NCBI GenBank assembly: GCA_020859725.1
Contig: JAJBVR010000224.1
Span: forward strand, 1 to 6,621
Source of the DNA: Clostridiales bacterium
GTDB lineage: Bacteria; Bacillota; Clostridia; Oscillospirales; Acutalibacteraceae
Direction of reading: 5' to 3'
Length of the DNA: 6,621 bases
Positions 1 through 5,890 of the stretch are shown here, piece after piece. The notes beneath the pieces were generated by a model. It did no database searches. It saw only the letters and a program-made list of their open reading frames with translations, and was not told where the DNA came from. The position numbers and the translations under genes were made by a program. The first letter of the stretch is position 1; the number at the start of each line of letters is the position of its first letter.

Positions 1-123
1 CCTATATATATATCAGCTCTAGTGTCAAAGAACTGGAAACTAAAGAGGCTTATCCAACACCTTGAAAATAAAGAAATTTTGGTATAAAACTGTGATGGAA
101 CACATTGGGCTATAACAAAATAG
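1..123 (+). pseudogene. possible decayed 3' end of an unidentified gene
   Basis: Frame 1 is open from the window edge to a TAA at 85-87 (28 residues, ending LENKEILV). Read through that TAA it continues with a coding-like stretch (NCDGTHWAITK) to a TAG at 121-123. The other two forward frames also close within this region. The composition looks more like coding than the AT-rich spacer after it, so this may be the C-terminus of a gene that lies mostly outside the window, perhaps with a nonsense mutation. I do not recognise the family. It could equally be chance open sequence. Confidence 0.22.
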
Positions 124-171
124 AAAAGGAGAGCAATAACGAATTAAATGTATATTTTTTTAAAAAATTAC

Positions 172-200
172 TTTACAAAAATTATCTTTGATGTTATAAT
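172..200 (+). promoter_or_regulatory. sigma-A promoter with extended -10 for the SPNTG mini-protein
   Basis: TTTACA at 172-177 and a perfect TATAAT at 195-200 are separated by exactly 17 bp. The -10 box is preceded by TGT (192-194), the extended -10 motif. Transcription should start near 207, leaving a leader of about 48 nt before the ATG at 255. Together these elements predict strong constitutive-type expression by the housekeeping sigma factor. It is the best promoter in the window. Confidence 0.85.
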
Positions 201-242
201 GTTTTCAAACAATAATAAATTTTAATTAATTGTTAAAAATTT

Positions 243-248
243 GAGGTG
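243..248 (+). promoter_or_regulatory. ribosome binding site that sets the start at 255
   Basis: GAGGTG lies 6 nt before the ATG at 255. An in-frame GTG at 246 would lengthen the protein by three residues, but it lies inside this Shine-Dalgarno sequence, so ATG 255 is the sensible start. That start also gives a standard signal peptide beginning MKK. Confidence 0.8.
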
Positions 249-254
249 TTTATT

Positions 255-515
255 ATGAAAAAAGTTTTATCTTTGGTTCTTTCATTGATTGCAGTCTTTT
301 CAGTTTCGGCTGCGTTTGCTGTTCCGGCGCTGGCTGATGTTAACAGCCCTTCCGGCACTACTATCGTAACAACTGAAAAATCAGATTCAAACGGAGAGTC
401 AAAATCACCTAATACCGGCGCAGCTTCCGCATCGGGCGTTGCAGTTGCTTTTGCTGGTCTTGCTGTAGCAGGCGTTGCCGTTTCTCTTATTGCAAAGAAA
501 AAAGACGCTGAATAA
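255..515 (+). CDS. very small sortase-anchored surface protein with SPNTG sorting signal
   Basis: This 86-residue protein is a secreted precursor made almost entirely of sorting signals. Residues 1-27 form a signal peptide: MKK, a hydrophobic core, and an AxA-type cleavage site ending PALA before D28. Residues 28-50 are a short polar, Ser/Thr-rich stretch (VTTEKSDSNGESK). SPNTG at 51-55 is the sorting motif; it is followed by an Ala/Val/Gly-rich membrane segment (56-80) and a KKKDAE tail. SPxTG-type motifs are known class B sortase substrates, for example (S/P)PxTG in Clostridioides difficile, and a class B sortase gene lies 250 nt downstream. After signal peptidase and sortase cleavage between T54 and G55, only about 27 residues would remain on peptidoglycan, with no recognisable domain. 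The gene has its own promoter and appears to be a separate transcript from the sortase. Its role is unknown: a wall spacer, an adhesion or charge-modifying peptide, or a pilin-like subunit are all guesses. Confidence 0.85.
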   Translation: MKKVLSLVLSLIAVFSVSAAFAVPALADVNSPSGTTIVTTEKSDSNGESKSPNTGAASASGVAVAFAGLAVAGVAVSLIAKKKDAE

Positions 516-684
516 TAAATTTTAAAGATTAGGTAATATAATTGCGCACAGAGGGCGCTGATTATCTTGTTTCTGTGTTGTATAGAATGTTTTTTCTGTA
601 TTACTGTTGCTTGAAATTAAAAAATCAGAGCCGTCTTGGGCATAAACTTTCGGTAAAATGCGTTAAAATCTGATTGCATTTCTT
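516..684 (+). other. long untranslated stretch between the mini-protein gene and its terminator
   Basis: No reading frame with a plausible start and ribosome binding site is visible here. There are two weak inverted repeats: CACAGA (547-552) with TCTGTG (572-577), and AATCAGA (623-629) with TCTGATT (669-675). The second encloses about 39 nt in which GCCG (630-633) could pair with CGGT (651-654) through one wobble pair. I see no good -35/-10 pair. The stretch is best read as a long 3' UTR of the mini-protein mRNA. A processed or independent small RNA ending at the following terminator is possible but unproven, and no known riboswitch consensus is recognisable. Confidence 0.45.
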
Positions 685-717
685 AAAAAACCTGCTCCCA
701 TGCGGCGCAGGTTTTTT
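685..717 (+). terminator. intrinsic terminator after the mini-protein transcript
   Basis: AAAAAACCTGC (685-695) pairs perfectly with GCAGGTTTTTT (707-717) over 11 bp around an 11-nt loop. The stem ends in T6 on the plus strand and begins with A6, so it could act in both directions. It separates the mini-protein transcript from the sortase operon. Confidence 0.85.
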
Positions 718-740
718 AATATTTCGTTTTCTTTTATAAT
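712..740 (+). promoter_or_regulatory. weak candidate promoter for the sortase-LCP operon
   Basis: A perfect TATAAT lies at 735-740. The hexamer 17 bp upstream is TTTTTT (712-717), a poor -35 that coincides with the terminator T tract, and there is no extended -10. The predicted leader would be about 18 nt. The sortase start has only a weak Shine-Dalgarno (GCGGTG at 751-756). Expression should be low, or depend partly on readthrough of the terminator. Confidence 0.4.
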
Positions 741-764
741 AATTGTAATTGCGGTGTTCTCTAT

Positions 765-1538
765 ATGGATGAAAAAAAGAAAAAAAATTCAAAGCGTATC
801 ATTTTGATTATTATTGCGCTGATTTTGTTTATATGTGCGGCGGTTTATATAGGTGTGTATCTTTATAATAATTATGCAGCTCAGCACGAATATGACGATA
901 TAAGCACATCGGAAAATTCTCAGTCCAACGGTCAAACAGTTTCAAATCCAATAGATTTTTCTTCACTTCAAAGTCAAAATAATGAAATTTATGCATGGCT
1001 TAAGGTGGACGGAACTGATATTGACTACCCCGTTGTGCAAAGCTCGGTGAGTGATGACTTTTATCTTCGCCACAGCGCTTTGAATAAATCATATATTTCA
1101 AGCGGAGCAATATATACAGAATCTGTAAACAGCACAGATTTTTCAGATCCGGTTACGGTTATTTACGGCCATAACGGTTATAAAGAAACAATGTTTACCT
1201 CTCTTCACGAATTTGAAGACGCGGATTTCTTTAATAACAACGAATACTTTTATATTTATACACCTCAAAGGAAGCTTACTTATCAAATAATCTCTGCGTT
1301 TAAATATGATGACAGGCATATAATGAATTCGTTTGATTTTAATTCGCAGGATGATTTGAAAAATTTTCAAAACACGGTTATAAATCCGTCTTCAGCGCTT
1401 AAAAATGTAAGAACGGAATTGGATACTCAAATTAATGAAAACAGTAAAATAGTGGTTTTATCCACTTGTATAACAAATCAAAAAAGTAACAGATATCTTG
1501 TATGCGGAGTTTTAGTGAAAGATGAAAAAACCGATTGA
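765..1538 (+). CDS. class B sortase (cysteine transpeptidase)
   Basis: This 257-residue membrane-anchored transpeptidase cleaves a sorting motif between Thr and Gly and joins the protein to peptidoglycan cross-bridges outside the cell. A Lys-rich N-terminus (4-11) precedes one membrane segment (about 12-35), giving the N-in topology usual for sortases. Residues 63-92 carry the class B signature (IDFSSL, WLKV, GTDIDYPVVQ). The catalytic residues are H136 in YGHN, C235 in LSTC and R243 in SNRYLV. Length and motif spacing match the family, and nothing appears missing. The ATG at 765 is the only good start before the membrane segment. The SPNTG protein just upstream is the obvious substrate, though a single housekeeping-type class B enzyme could serve many substrates elsewhere in the genome. 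The 3' end overlaps the LCP gene by 17 nt. I leave the gene symbol blank because clostridial class B sortases have no single orthologous name. Confidence 0.93.
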   Translation: MDEKKKKNSKRIILIIIALILFICAAVYIGVYLYNNYAAQHEYDDISTSENSQSNGQTVSNPIDFSSLQSQNNEIYAWLKVDGTDIDYPVVQSSVSDDFYLRHSALNKSYISSGAIYTESVNSTDFSDPVTVIYGHNGYKETMFTSLHEFEDADFFNNNEYFYIYTPQRKLTYQIISAFKYDDRHIMNSFDFNSQDDLKNFQNTVINPSSALKNVRTELDTQINENSKIVVLSTCITNQKSNRYLVCGVLVKDEKTD

Positions 1539-2766
1539 TCCTAATCTTAACAGCTTTGATGATGATTTTCTTTTTGAAGCGGATAAAAGCGGTAAAGATA
1601 CAAAAGAAAATCCAAACTGTGAAGATAATTTGAAAATAACGGAAAATGAATTTAAATCAGAATACGATACGGTTAGCAGTGAGCATTCAATGCATTCGCA
1701 CGGCAGCGGGCATCATTCACATAATCACCGTTCTTCAAGGCACAGACGCCGCAAAAAAAAGAAAATGCCTCTTGTTTTTCGTATTTTGATAGTGATTTTG
1801 GCATTGATTTTTCTGGCGGTTGCCGTAATCGGCGGAACGTTCCTTTATTTGCGCGAAACAGGGCGCAATGATTTAACCAAGGAGCCTGCTAACCCCAAAT
1901 ATGTTGAAACCATAGAATATAACGGACATACATATGTTTACGATGCGAATAAAATCGCGTTCGCGTTTATCGGTGTTGATAAGGAAAGCATATCTGAAAC
2001 AGGGTCGGTTATAGGCAATTCCGGCCAGGCGGATACGGATATTGTAGGCACCATTGACACTTCGTCGGGAGAGGTAAAGCTGATTTCTATTCCCAGAGAT
2101 ACGATGGTTGATATAGATTTATATACCACTTCCGGTGAGTTTATCAAAACTGAAAATATGCAGCTTTGCCTGGCTTATGCTTACGGCGACGGTGGAGAAT
2201 CTTCCTGCCGCAACGTGCTTACGGCAATCAGCAGAGTGCTTGTAAATGTGCCGGTAGAAAAATATTTTGCACTTGATTTATCGGGAATTGCGCCGCTTAA
2301 TGACGCTATAGGAGGTGTAACGCTTACTTCACTTTATGATTTTCCGGAGGATGGAGTGAAAAAGGGCGATGAGGTTAAAATTAAAGGTGATTTTGCCGAA
2401 ACCTATGTCCGCAAAAGATCTCTTGATAATATAAACGCGTCTTTAAACAGAACAGAACGTCAAACCCAGTATCTGAAGGCTTATATCCAACAGCTTCAAA
2501 GCGCGGTCGCGAATAATTTTTCGGTTGTTTCAGATTTATATAATACTGCTTCTAAATACAGCCAAACAAATATTTCTCTAAATAATGTTACTTTTTTGGC
2601 AAGTATTATTCTTGCAAACGGCGTTTCGGATTATCAGCAATACACACTTGAAGGGGAAATGAAGGCTTCTGAAAGTGATAATGATAATGTTTTCGCAGAA
2701 TTTTATCCGGATGAGGATTCGGTTATGAATGCCGTATTAAACTGCTTTTACAGGCAGGTAAATTAA
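1522..2766 (+). CDS. LytR-CpsA-Psr (LCP) family cell-wall glycopolymer transferase with His-rich cytoplasmic tail
   Basis: LCP proteins transfer undecaprenyl-pyrophosphate-linked polymers (wall teichoic acid, capsule or similar) onto peptidoglycan at the outer membrane face. In this 414-residue protein, residues 1-54 are acidic and low-complexity. Residues 55-74 hold eight histidines, followed by an Arg/Lys cluster (70-81) and a single membrane segment (about 84-110). The LCP domain spans about 145-330: FIGVD (149-153), ADTD (170-173), ISIPRDT with R192, DAIGGV (261-266), then RKR (297-299) and NRTERQ (309-314). The Asp and Arg residues at these places bind the pyrophosphate and Mg2+ in known LCP structures. 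C216 and C229 are outside the membrane and might form a disulfide. A C-terminal extension of about 80 residues follows the domain. The start at 1522 sits inside the sortase gene with GGAG 12 nt upstream, a long spacing that suggests translational coupling. The acceptor polymer cannot be told from sequence; a regulatory role, as older 'LytR' names imply, is unlikely. Confidence 0.92.
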   Translation: MKKPIDPNLNSFDDDFLFEADKSGKDTKENPNCEDNLKITENEFKSEYDTVSSEHSMHSHGSGHHSHNHRSSRHRRRKKKKMPLVFRILIVILALIFLAVAVIGGTFLYLRETGRNDLTKEPANPKYVETIEYNGHTYVYDANKIAFAFIGVDKESISETGSVIGNSGQADTDIVGTIDTSSGEVKLISIPRDTMVDIDLYTTSGEFIKTENMQLCLAYAYGDGGESSCRNVLTAISRVLVNVPVEKYFALDLSGIAPLNDAIGGVTLTSLYDFPEDGVKKGDEVKIKGDFAETYVRKRSLDNINASLNRTERQTQYLKAYIQQLQSAVANNFSVVSDLYNTASKYSQTNISLNNVTFLASIILANGVSDYQQYTLEGEMKASESDNDNVFAEFYPDEDSVMNAVLNCFYRQVN

Positions 2767-2872
2767 ACGATAATATATTTTTATTAATATTTTATTGATA
2801 ATACGCATTTTTGCTTGCTCACATCTGAATGCGCGGATTTTTTGCAGTGGGCGGAAAGACGATGGTGATGAA
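2767..2872 (+). other. spacer between LCP and transketolase genes
   Basis: This 106-nt AT-rich spacer contains a weak hairpin (CGCATT 2804-2809 with AATGCG 2828-2833, an 18-nt loop) followed after four bases by T6 (2838-2843). It could be a poor terminator. A TTGATA (2795-2800) has no matching -10 box. I cannot decide whether the transketolase genes are cotranscribed with the sortase-LCP pair or have their own promoter. Confidence 0.3.
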
Positions 2873-3718
2873 ATGACATATGAAATGAAAAAAGAGTTTC
2901 AGATTTTTGCAGCTAAGATACGCATTGGAGTTATTGAAGGAACTTACAATGCTAAGGCCGGTCATCCGGGCGGAAGCCTTTCGGTTGCCGATTTGCTTTC
3001 ATATCTTTATAATGCTGAAATGAATTGCAGTGTCGAAGATCCAAAAGACCCGAACAGAGACAGACTGGTGCTTTCAAAGGGCCACGCTGCGCCGGCGCTT
3101 TACAGCGCTCTTGCAAATAAAGGCTATTTCCCTGTTGAAGATTTAAAAACACTGCGCCATATAGATTCATATCTTCAGGGCCATCCAAATATGAATACAG
3201 TGCCGGGAATTGATATGAGCACCGGCTCCCTGGGTCAGGGTATAAGCGCGGCGTGCGGTATGGCAAAGGCAGCGAAGTGCATGGGCAAGGATAATATAAG
3301 AGTTTATACCGTTTTGGGAGACGGCGAAATTGAAGAAGGCCAGGTGTGGGAGGCAATGATGTTTGCGTCTCAGTATAATCTTAACAATTTATGTGTGATA
3401 ATTGATTCAAACGGTCTTCAGATAGACGGTTTGTGCAGTGATGTTATGAGCGCTGAGCCTATTGATGAAAAGGTTAAAGCATTTGGGTTTGATTATATCG
3501 TTATAGACGGCAATGATTTTGACGATATTGAAAAGGCCTTTGATGAATTTCATAAAAGCGAAAAACCGTTTGCCGTTATAATGAAAACGGTTAAGGGCAA
3601 AGGCGTTTCATATATGGAAAACGCTGTGGATTGGCACGGAAAAGCGCCAAATAAGGATGAATATGAAACCGCCATGGCAGAGCTTAATAAAAAGCTGGCG
3701 GAATTGGAGGCGGAATAA
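2873..3718 (+). CDS. transketolase, N-terminal (thiamine-diphosphate-binding) subunit
   Basis: This 281-residue protein is the first half of a split transketolase, which moves two-carbon ketol units between sugar phosphates in the non-oxidative pentose phosphate pathway (cytoplasmic, needs ThDP and Mg2+). Visible family motifs are AGHPGG with H31, SKGHAAPALY with H71, QGHP with H104, TGSLGQG (117-123) and the ThDP motif GDGEIEEGQ (149-157) ending at N180. These cover the pyrophosphate-binding domain, and the protein ends where a fused transketolase would continue into the Pyr domain, supplied by the next gene. Start choice: ATG 2873 has GGTG five bases upstream and gives the usual N-terminus. 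The frame is open back to a TTG at 2795, but those 26 extra residues (rich in Cys, Arg and Ile) do not look like transketolase. Two-subunit transketolases are common in clostridia and archaea. Confidence 0.93.
   Translation: MTYEMKKEFQIFAAKIRIGVIEGTYNAKAGHPGGSLSVADLLSYLYNAEMNCSVEDPKDPNRDRLVLSKGHAAPALYSALANKGYFPVEDLKTLRHIDSYLQGHPNMNTVPGIDMSTGSLGQGISAACGMAKAAKCMGKDNIRVYTVLGDGEIEEGQVWEAMMFASQYNLNNLCVIIDSNGLQIDGLCSDVMSAEPIDEKVKAFGFDYIVIDGNDFDDIEKAFDEFHKSEKPFAVIMKTVKGKGVSYMENAVDWHGKAPNKDEYETAMAELNKKLAELEAE
3706..3710 (+). promoter_or_regulatory. ribosome binding site of the C-terminal transketolase subunit
   Basis: GGAGG lies 7 nt before the ATG at 3718, inside the end of the upstream gene. With the TAATG stop/start overlap it supports coupled translation and equal amounts of the two subunits. 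Confidence 0.85.
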
Positions 3719-4665
3719 TGGCTGATATAAAACTTATTGCAACCCGTGAAAGTTATGGAAACGCGCTTAAAGAGCTTGCCGCCGACGGGGCGGACAATCT
3801 TTATGTTTTGGACGCCGATCTTTCAGCGGCAACAAAAACGGGAATTTTTAAAAAAGCATATCCTACCAGGCATATAAATTGCGGAATAGCCGAATCGAAT
3901 ATGATGAGTATTGCGGCGGGAATGAGCACAATGGGCATTGTTCCTTTTGCGTCCAGCTTTGCAATGTTTGCCGCCGGCAGGGCGTTTGAGCAAATAAGAA
4001 ATTCAATAGGGTATCCTCATCTGAATGTTAAAATAGGCGCTACTCATGCGGGAATTTCCGTTGGCGAAGACGGAGCTTCTCACCAGTGCTGTGAGGATTT
4101 CGCGCTTATGAGATCCATTCCGGGAATGGTTGTTATCTGCCCGGCGGATGATGTTGAAGCAAAGCAGGCTGTTAAAGCCGCATATAATTATAACGGCCCT
4201 GTTTATTTAAGGTTCGGAAGGCTTGCCGTGCCTGTTTTTCATAATGATGATTATAAATTTGAAATAGGCAAAGGCGAAATTGTTAAAGAAGGCGCGGATG
4301 TTACCGTTATTGCAAACGGCCTGATGGTTGCGGAAGCTATAGAAGCCGGAAAAGAACTTGAAAAATCAGGCATTAACGCGGAAATTATAAATATATCAAC
4401 AATAAAGCCGCTCGATGAGCAGCTTGTAATAAATTCTGCAAAAAAAACGGGCAGAGTTATAACCGTTGAAGAGCATAGTGTTATAGGCGGATTAGGCGAA
4501 GCTGTTTGTTCGGCGCTTTCGGAAAATTACCCCGTTCCCGTGAAAAGAATCGGAATAAATGATGAATTCGGTCATTCCGGACCGGCTAAAGACCTTTTAA
4601 AGCAATTCGGGCTTTCGGCTGAAAATATTGTAAAAGTTACTGAGGATTTCATTAAGCAATCTTAA
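3718..4665 (+). CDS. transketolase, C-terminal (pyrimidine-binding) subunit
   Basis: This 315-residue partner of the preceding gene forms the second half of transketolase. It contains the Pyr domain (about 5-170), with the catalytic Glu E59 in GIAESNM that activates the ThDP aminopyrimidine, and GEDGASHQ (116-123) with the substrate-side H122. The C-terminal domain (about 185-310) carries VTVIANG (195-201), INISTIKPLD (225-234) and VEEHSVIGGLG (250-260). 1-Deoxyxylulose-5-phosphate synthase and pyruvate dehydrogenase E1-beta share the fold, but the partner subunit's HPGG, SKGHAAPALY and TGSLGQG motifs point to transketolase. The gene overlaps its partner by 1 nt and is followed directly by a strong terminator, so it ends the operon. 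No lesion is visible. Confidence 0.93.
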   Translation: MADIKLIATRESYGNALKELAADGADNLYVLDADLSAATKTGIFKKAYPTRHINCGIAESNMMSIAAGMSTMGIVPFASSFAMFAAGRAFEQIRNSIGYPHLNVKIGATHAGISVGEDGASHQCCEDFALMRSIPGMVVICPADDVEAKQAVKAAYNYNGPVYLRFGRLAVPVFHNDDYKFEIGKGEIVKEGADVTVIANGLMVAEAIEAGKELEKSGINAEIINISTIKPLDEQLVINSAKKTGRVITVEEHSVIGGLGEAVCSALSENYPVPVKRIGINDEFGHSGPAKDLLKQFGLSAENIVKVTEDFIKQS

Positions 4666-4670
4666 ATTAA

Positions 4671-4707
4671 CCCATTGTTATGCGTTTTGCATAACAATGG
4701 GCTTTTT
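4671..4707 (+). terminator. strong intrinsic terminator after the transketolase genes
   Basis: CCCATTGTTATGC (4671-4683) pairs perfectly with GCATAACAATGGG (4689-4701) over 13 bp around a GTTTT loop, followed by C and T5 (4703-4707), and T-rich sequence beyond. It starts six bases after the stop codon. Confidence 0.93.
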
Positions 4708-4763
4708 GTTTTGATTTCACTTTGATTTTGCATATTTAACGTAAATTTCATATTTTAAAAAAA

Positions 4764-4828
4764 TCTTGCAAGAATTTGACATTATAATAATACATCTTCA
4801 ACATATTTAATGCAAAATATATGCAAAA
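4764..4828 (+). promoter_or_regulatory. candidate promoter/operator region for the GtrA-HAD operon
   Basis: A perfect -35 hexamer TTGACA lies at 4776-4781, but the hexamer 17 bp downstream (CAACAT, 4799-4804) matches the -10 consensus at only three positions. A TATAAT at 4783-4788 has no -35 at the right distance. A 10-bp perfect palindrome, TCTTGCAAGA (4764-4773), abuts the -35. ATGCAAAA occurs at 4810-4817 and again 11 bp later at 4821-4828. A promoter is expected here because a terminator lies upstream and a ribosome binding site downstream, but its exact boxes are uncertain. Confidence 0.35.
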
Positions 4829-4843
4829 ATTGCTGAATAATAA

Positions 4844-4850
4844 AAAGGGG
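4844..4850 (+). promoter_or_regulatory. ribosome binding site supporting a TTG start at 4859
   Basis: AAAGGGG lies 8 nt before TTG 4859, the only start that yields the N-terminus colinear with the downstream GtrA paralogue. The rare start codon is either native or a mutated ATG. Confidence 0.65.
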
Positions 4851-4858
4851 TATTTGAT

Positions 4859-5382
4859 TTGAAAGAAAATATTAAAAAATTCACTGAAAAACACAGTGAA
4901 ATTTGGAAATTTATAAAATTTTCATTTACCGGCGCGAGTACTTCTGTTCTTGAGCTTGCCGTTTTTGCTTTTTGCAGTATGTTGTGTTCAAAAGCCTTAA
5001 TGAAGTGCCTGTAACGGATAACCCTGTGCTTTCATTCCTTAAAATAGAATATAAGGGTTATTTGTATTCATATGCAATATCGGCTGTTATCGGGTATGCG
5101 GCGGCATATATAATGAACAGAAAACTTACCTTTTAGGCGGATGCCAATCCTTTACTTTCAACTGTGATTTATGCCGTAATGGTTGTTTGCACAATTATTT
5201 TTAACACTTGGTTTGGCGCTTTTTTGGGCACATTGGTGAAAAACAGCGGGTATGACAGCGTTATTATTGAATTAATTACGAAAGTTGTGGTTATGACTGT
5301 GCCTACGTTATGGACCTATCCGCTTAACAGATTTGTAATACACAGAAAGAAGAAACCCGGTTATGATAAAAAAGAAGCTTAA
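4859..5382 (+). pseudogene. GtrA-family membrane protein, broken by a frameshift and a nonsense codon
   Basis: This is a GtrA-like gene (four-helix membrane proteins linked to movement of lipid-linked sugars) that no longer reads through. From TTG 4859 the frame encodes KENIKKFTEKHSEIWKFIKF and the first helix, then hits TAA at 5012-5014 after 51 residues. Adding one base after ATGTT (4979-4983) restores a frame that aligns without gaps to the intact neighbour: VFKSLNEVPVTDN against VFPSMNSEPLPDN, then YKGYLYSY and the family hallmark NRKLTF. Directly after NRKLTF is a TAG (5134-5136), where the paralogue has His; a CAG-to-TAG change would explain it. The rest (ADANP to TLWTYPLNRFVIHRKKK, ending 5382) is open and well conserved. 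Both lesions look recent, as the remainder has not drifted. Assembly or sequencing error could explain the missing base, less readily the TAG. The 3' end overlaps the next gene by 20 nt. Confidence 0.85.
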
Positions 5383-5890
5383 ATTATTCGCTGAAAATCA
5401 TCAGGAGCTTTGGAAGTTTATAAAATTTAATTTTTCTCTTTTTGTAACCTCAGCGCTTGATATTGTGGTTTATATGTTTATGCTTTATTTGGTTTTTCCC
5501 TCTATGAATTCAGAACCGCTGCCTGATAACGCTGTTTTGAATATTTTGGGAATAAAATACAAGGGCTACCTTTTTTCCTATCTTATATCAACAACGGCGG
5601 GTTACGTTGCCGCGTATCTTATGAACAGAAAGATAACTTTTCACTCGGATATAAATCCCGTTTACAGTTCTGTTTTGTATTTTTTGCTCGCGGCTTTCAA
5701 CATTCTGTTCAGTTCGTGGTTTGGCGGAATTGCCGGATCGCTTATGGTTGAACGCGGAATTTCAAATCCGCTTACCGAAATTATAGCAAAATTTATTATT
5801 ATAAATATACCTACTGTTTGGACCTATCCTATAGAAAGATATGTTATTCAAATTAAGAAAAGGAAGAAAAATGAAAGTTATAGCAACTGA
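5363..5890 (+). CDS. GtrA-family polytopic membrane protein (intact tandem paralogue)
   Basis: This 175-residue protein has four predicted membrane segments (about 19-47, 67-87, 100-125 and 136-156). It carries the family motif NRKITF (88-93) and ends in a Lys/Arg-rich tail (165-170). GtrA/GtcA-like proteins are thought to help translocate or present undecaprenyl-phosphate-linked sugars for decoration of O-antigen, teichoic acid or other glycans; the sugar cannot be inferred here. It is colinear with the broken gene just upstream, from ENHQELWKFIKF to WTYPIERYVI, so the pair arose by tandem duplication and then diverged substantially. The ATG at 5363 lies inside the upstream gene with only a weak purine-rich stretch before it, so translation probably relied on coupling. 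The premature stops upstream may therefore reduce its expression. No glycosyltransferase gene is adjacent, unlike many gtrA loci. The 3' end overlaps the HAD gene by 20 nt. Confidence 0.88.
   Translation: MIKKKLKLFAENHQELWKFIKFNFSLFVTSALDIVVYMFMLYLVFPSMNSEPLPDNAVLNILGIKYKGYLFSYLISTTAGYVAAYLMNRKITFHSDINPVYSSVLYFLLAAFNILFSSWFGGIAGSLMVERGISNPLTEIIAKFIIINIPTVWTYPIERYVIQIKKRKKNESYSN

Noticed and set aside
148..225. A 25-codon open frame (MYIFLKNYF...) with GGAGAG upstream
   Set aside because: The Shine-Dalgarno is 14 nt away, the promoter of the next gene lies inside it, and the composition is just AT-rich spacer.
516..684. Known riboswitch or CRISPR-like array in the gap
   Set aside because: No regularly spaced repeats are present and no riboswitch consensus can be recognised; only two weak inverted repeats are visible.
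2804..2843. Rho-independent terminator between LCP and transketolase genes
   Set aside because: The stem is only 6 bp with an 18-nt loop, and four bases separate it from the T tract; too weak to call as a terminator.
2795..2872. A longer N-terminus for the transketolase subunit from TTG 2795
   Set aside because: The 26 added residues do not resemble the family and no ribosome binding site precedes 2795; ATG 2873 fits better.
2952..3356. A 134-codon open frame on the minus strand inside the transketolase gene
   Set aside because: It is antisense to strongly conserved transketolase motifs, is rich in Pro, Arg and Leu with no domain, and has no promoter or ribosome binding site of note. The same goes for the minus-strand frames at 1143-1370 and 1938-2147.
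5164..5382. A separate small membrane protein of about 72 residues
   Set aside because: It is the C-terminal half of the broken GtrA gene, aligning in register with the intact paralogue.
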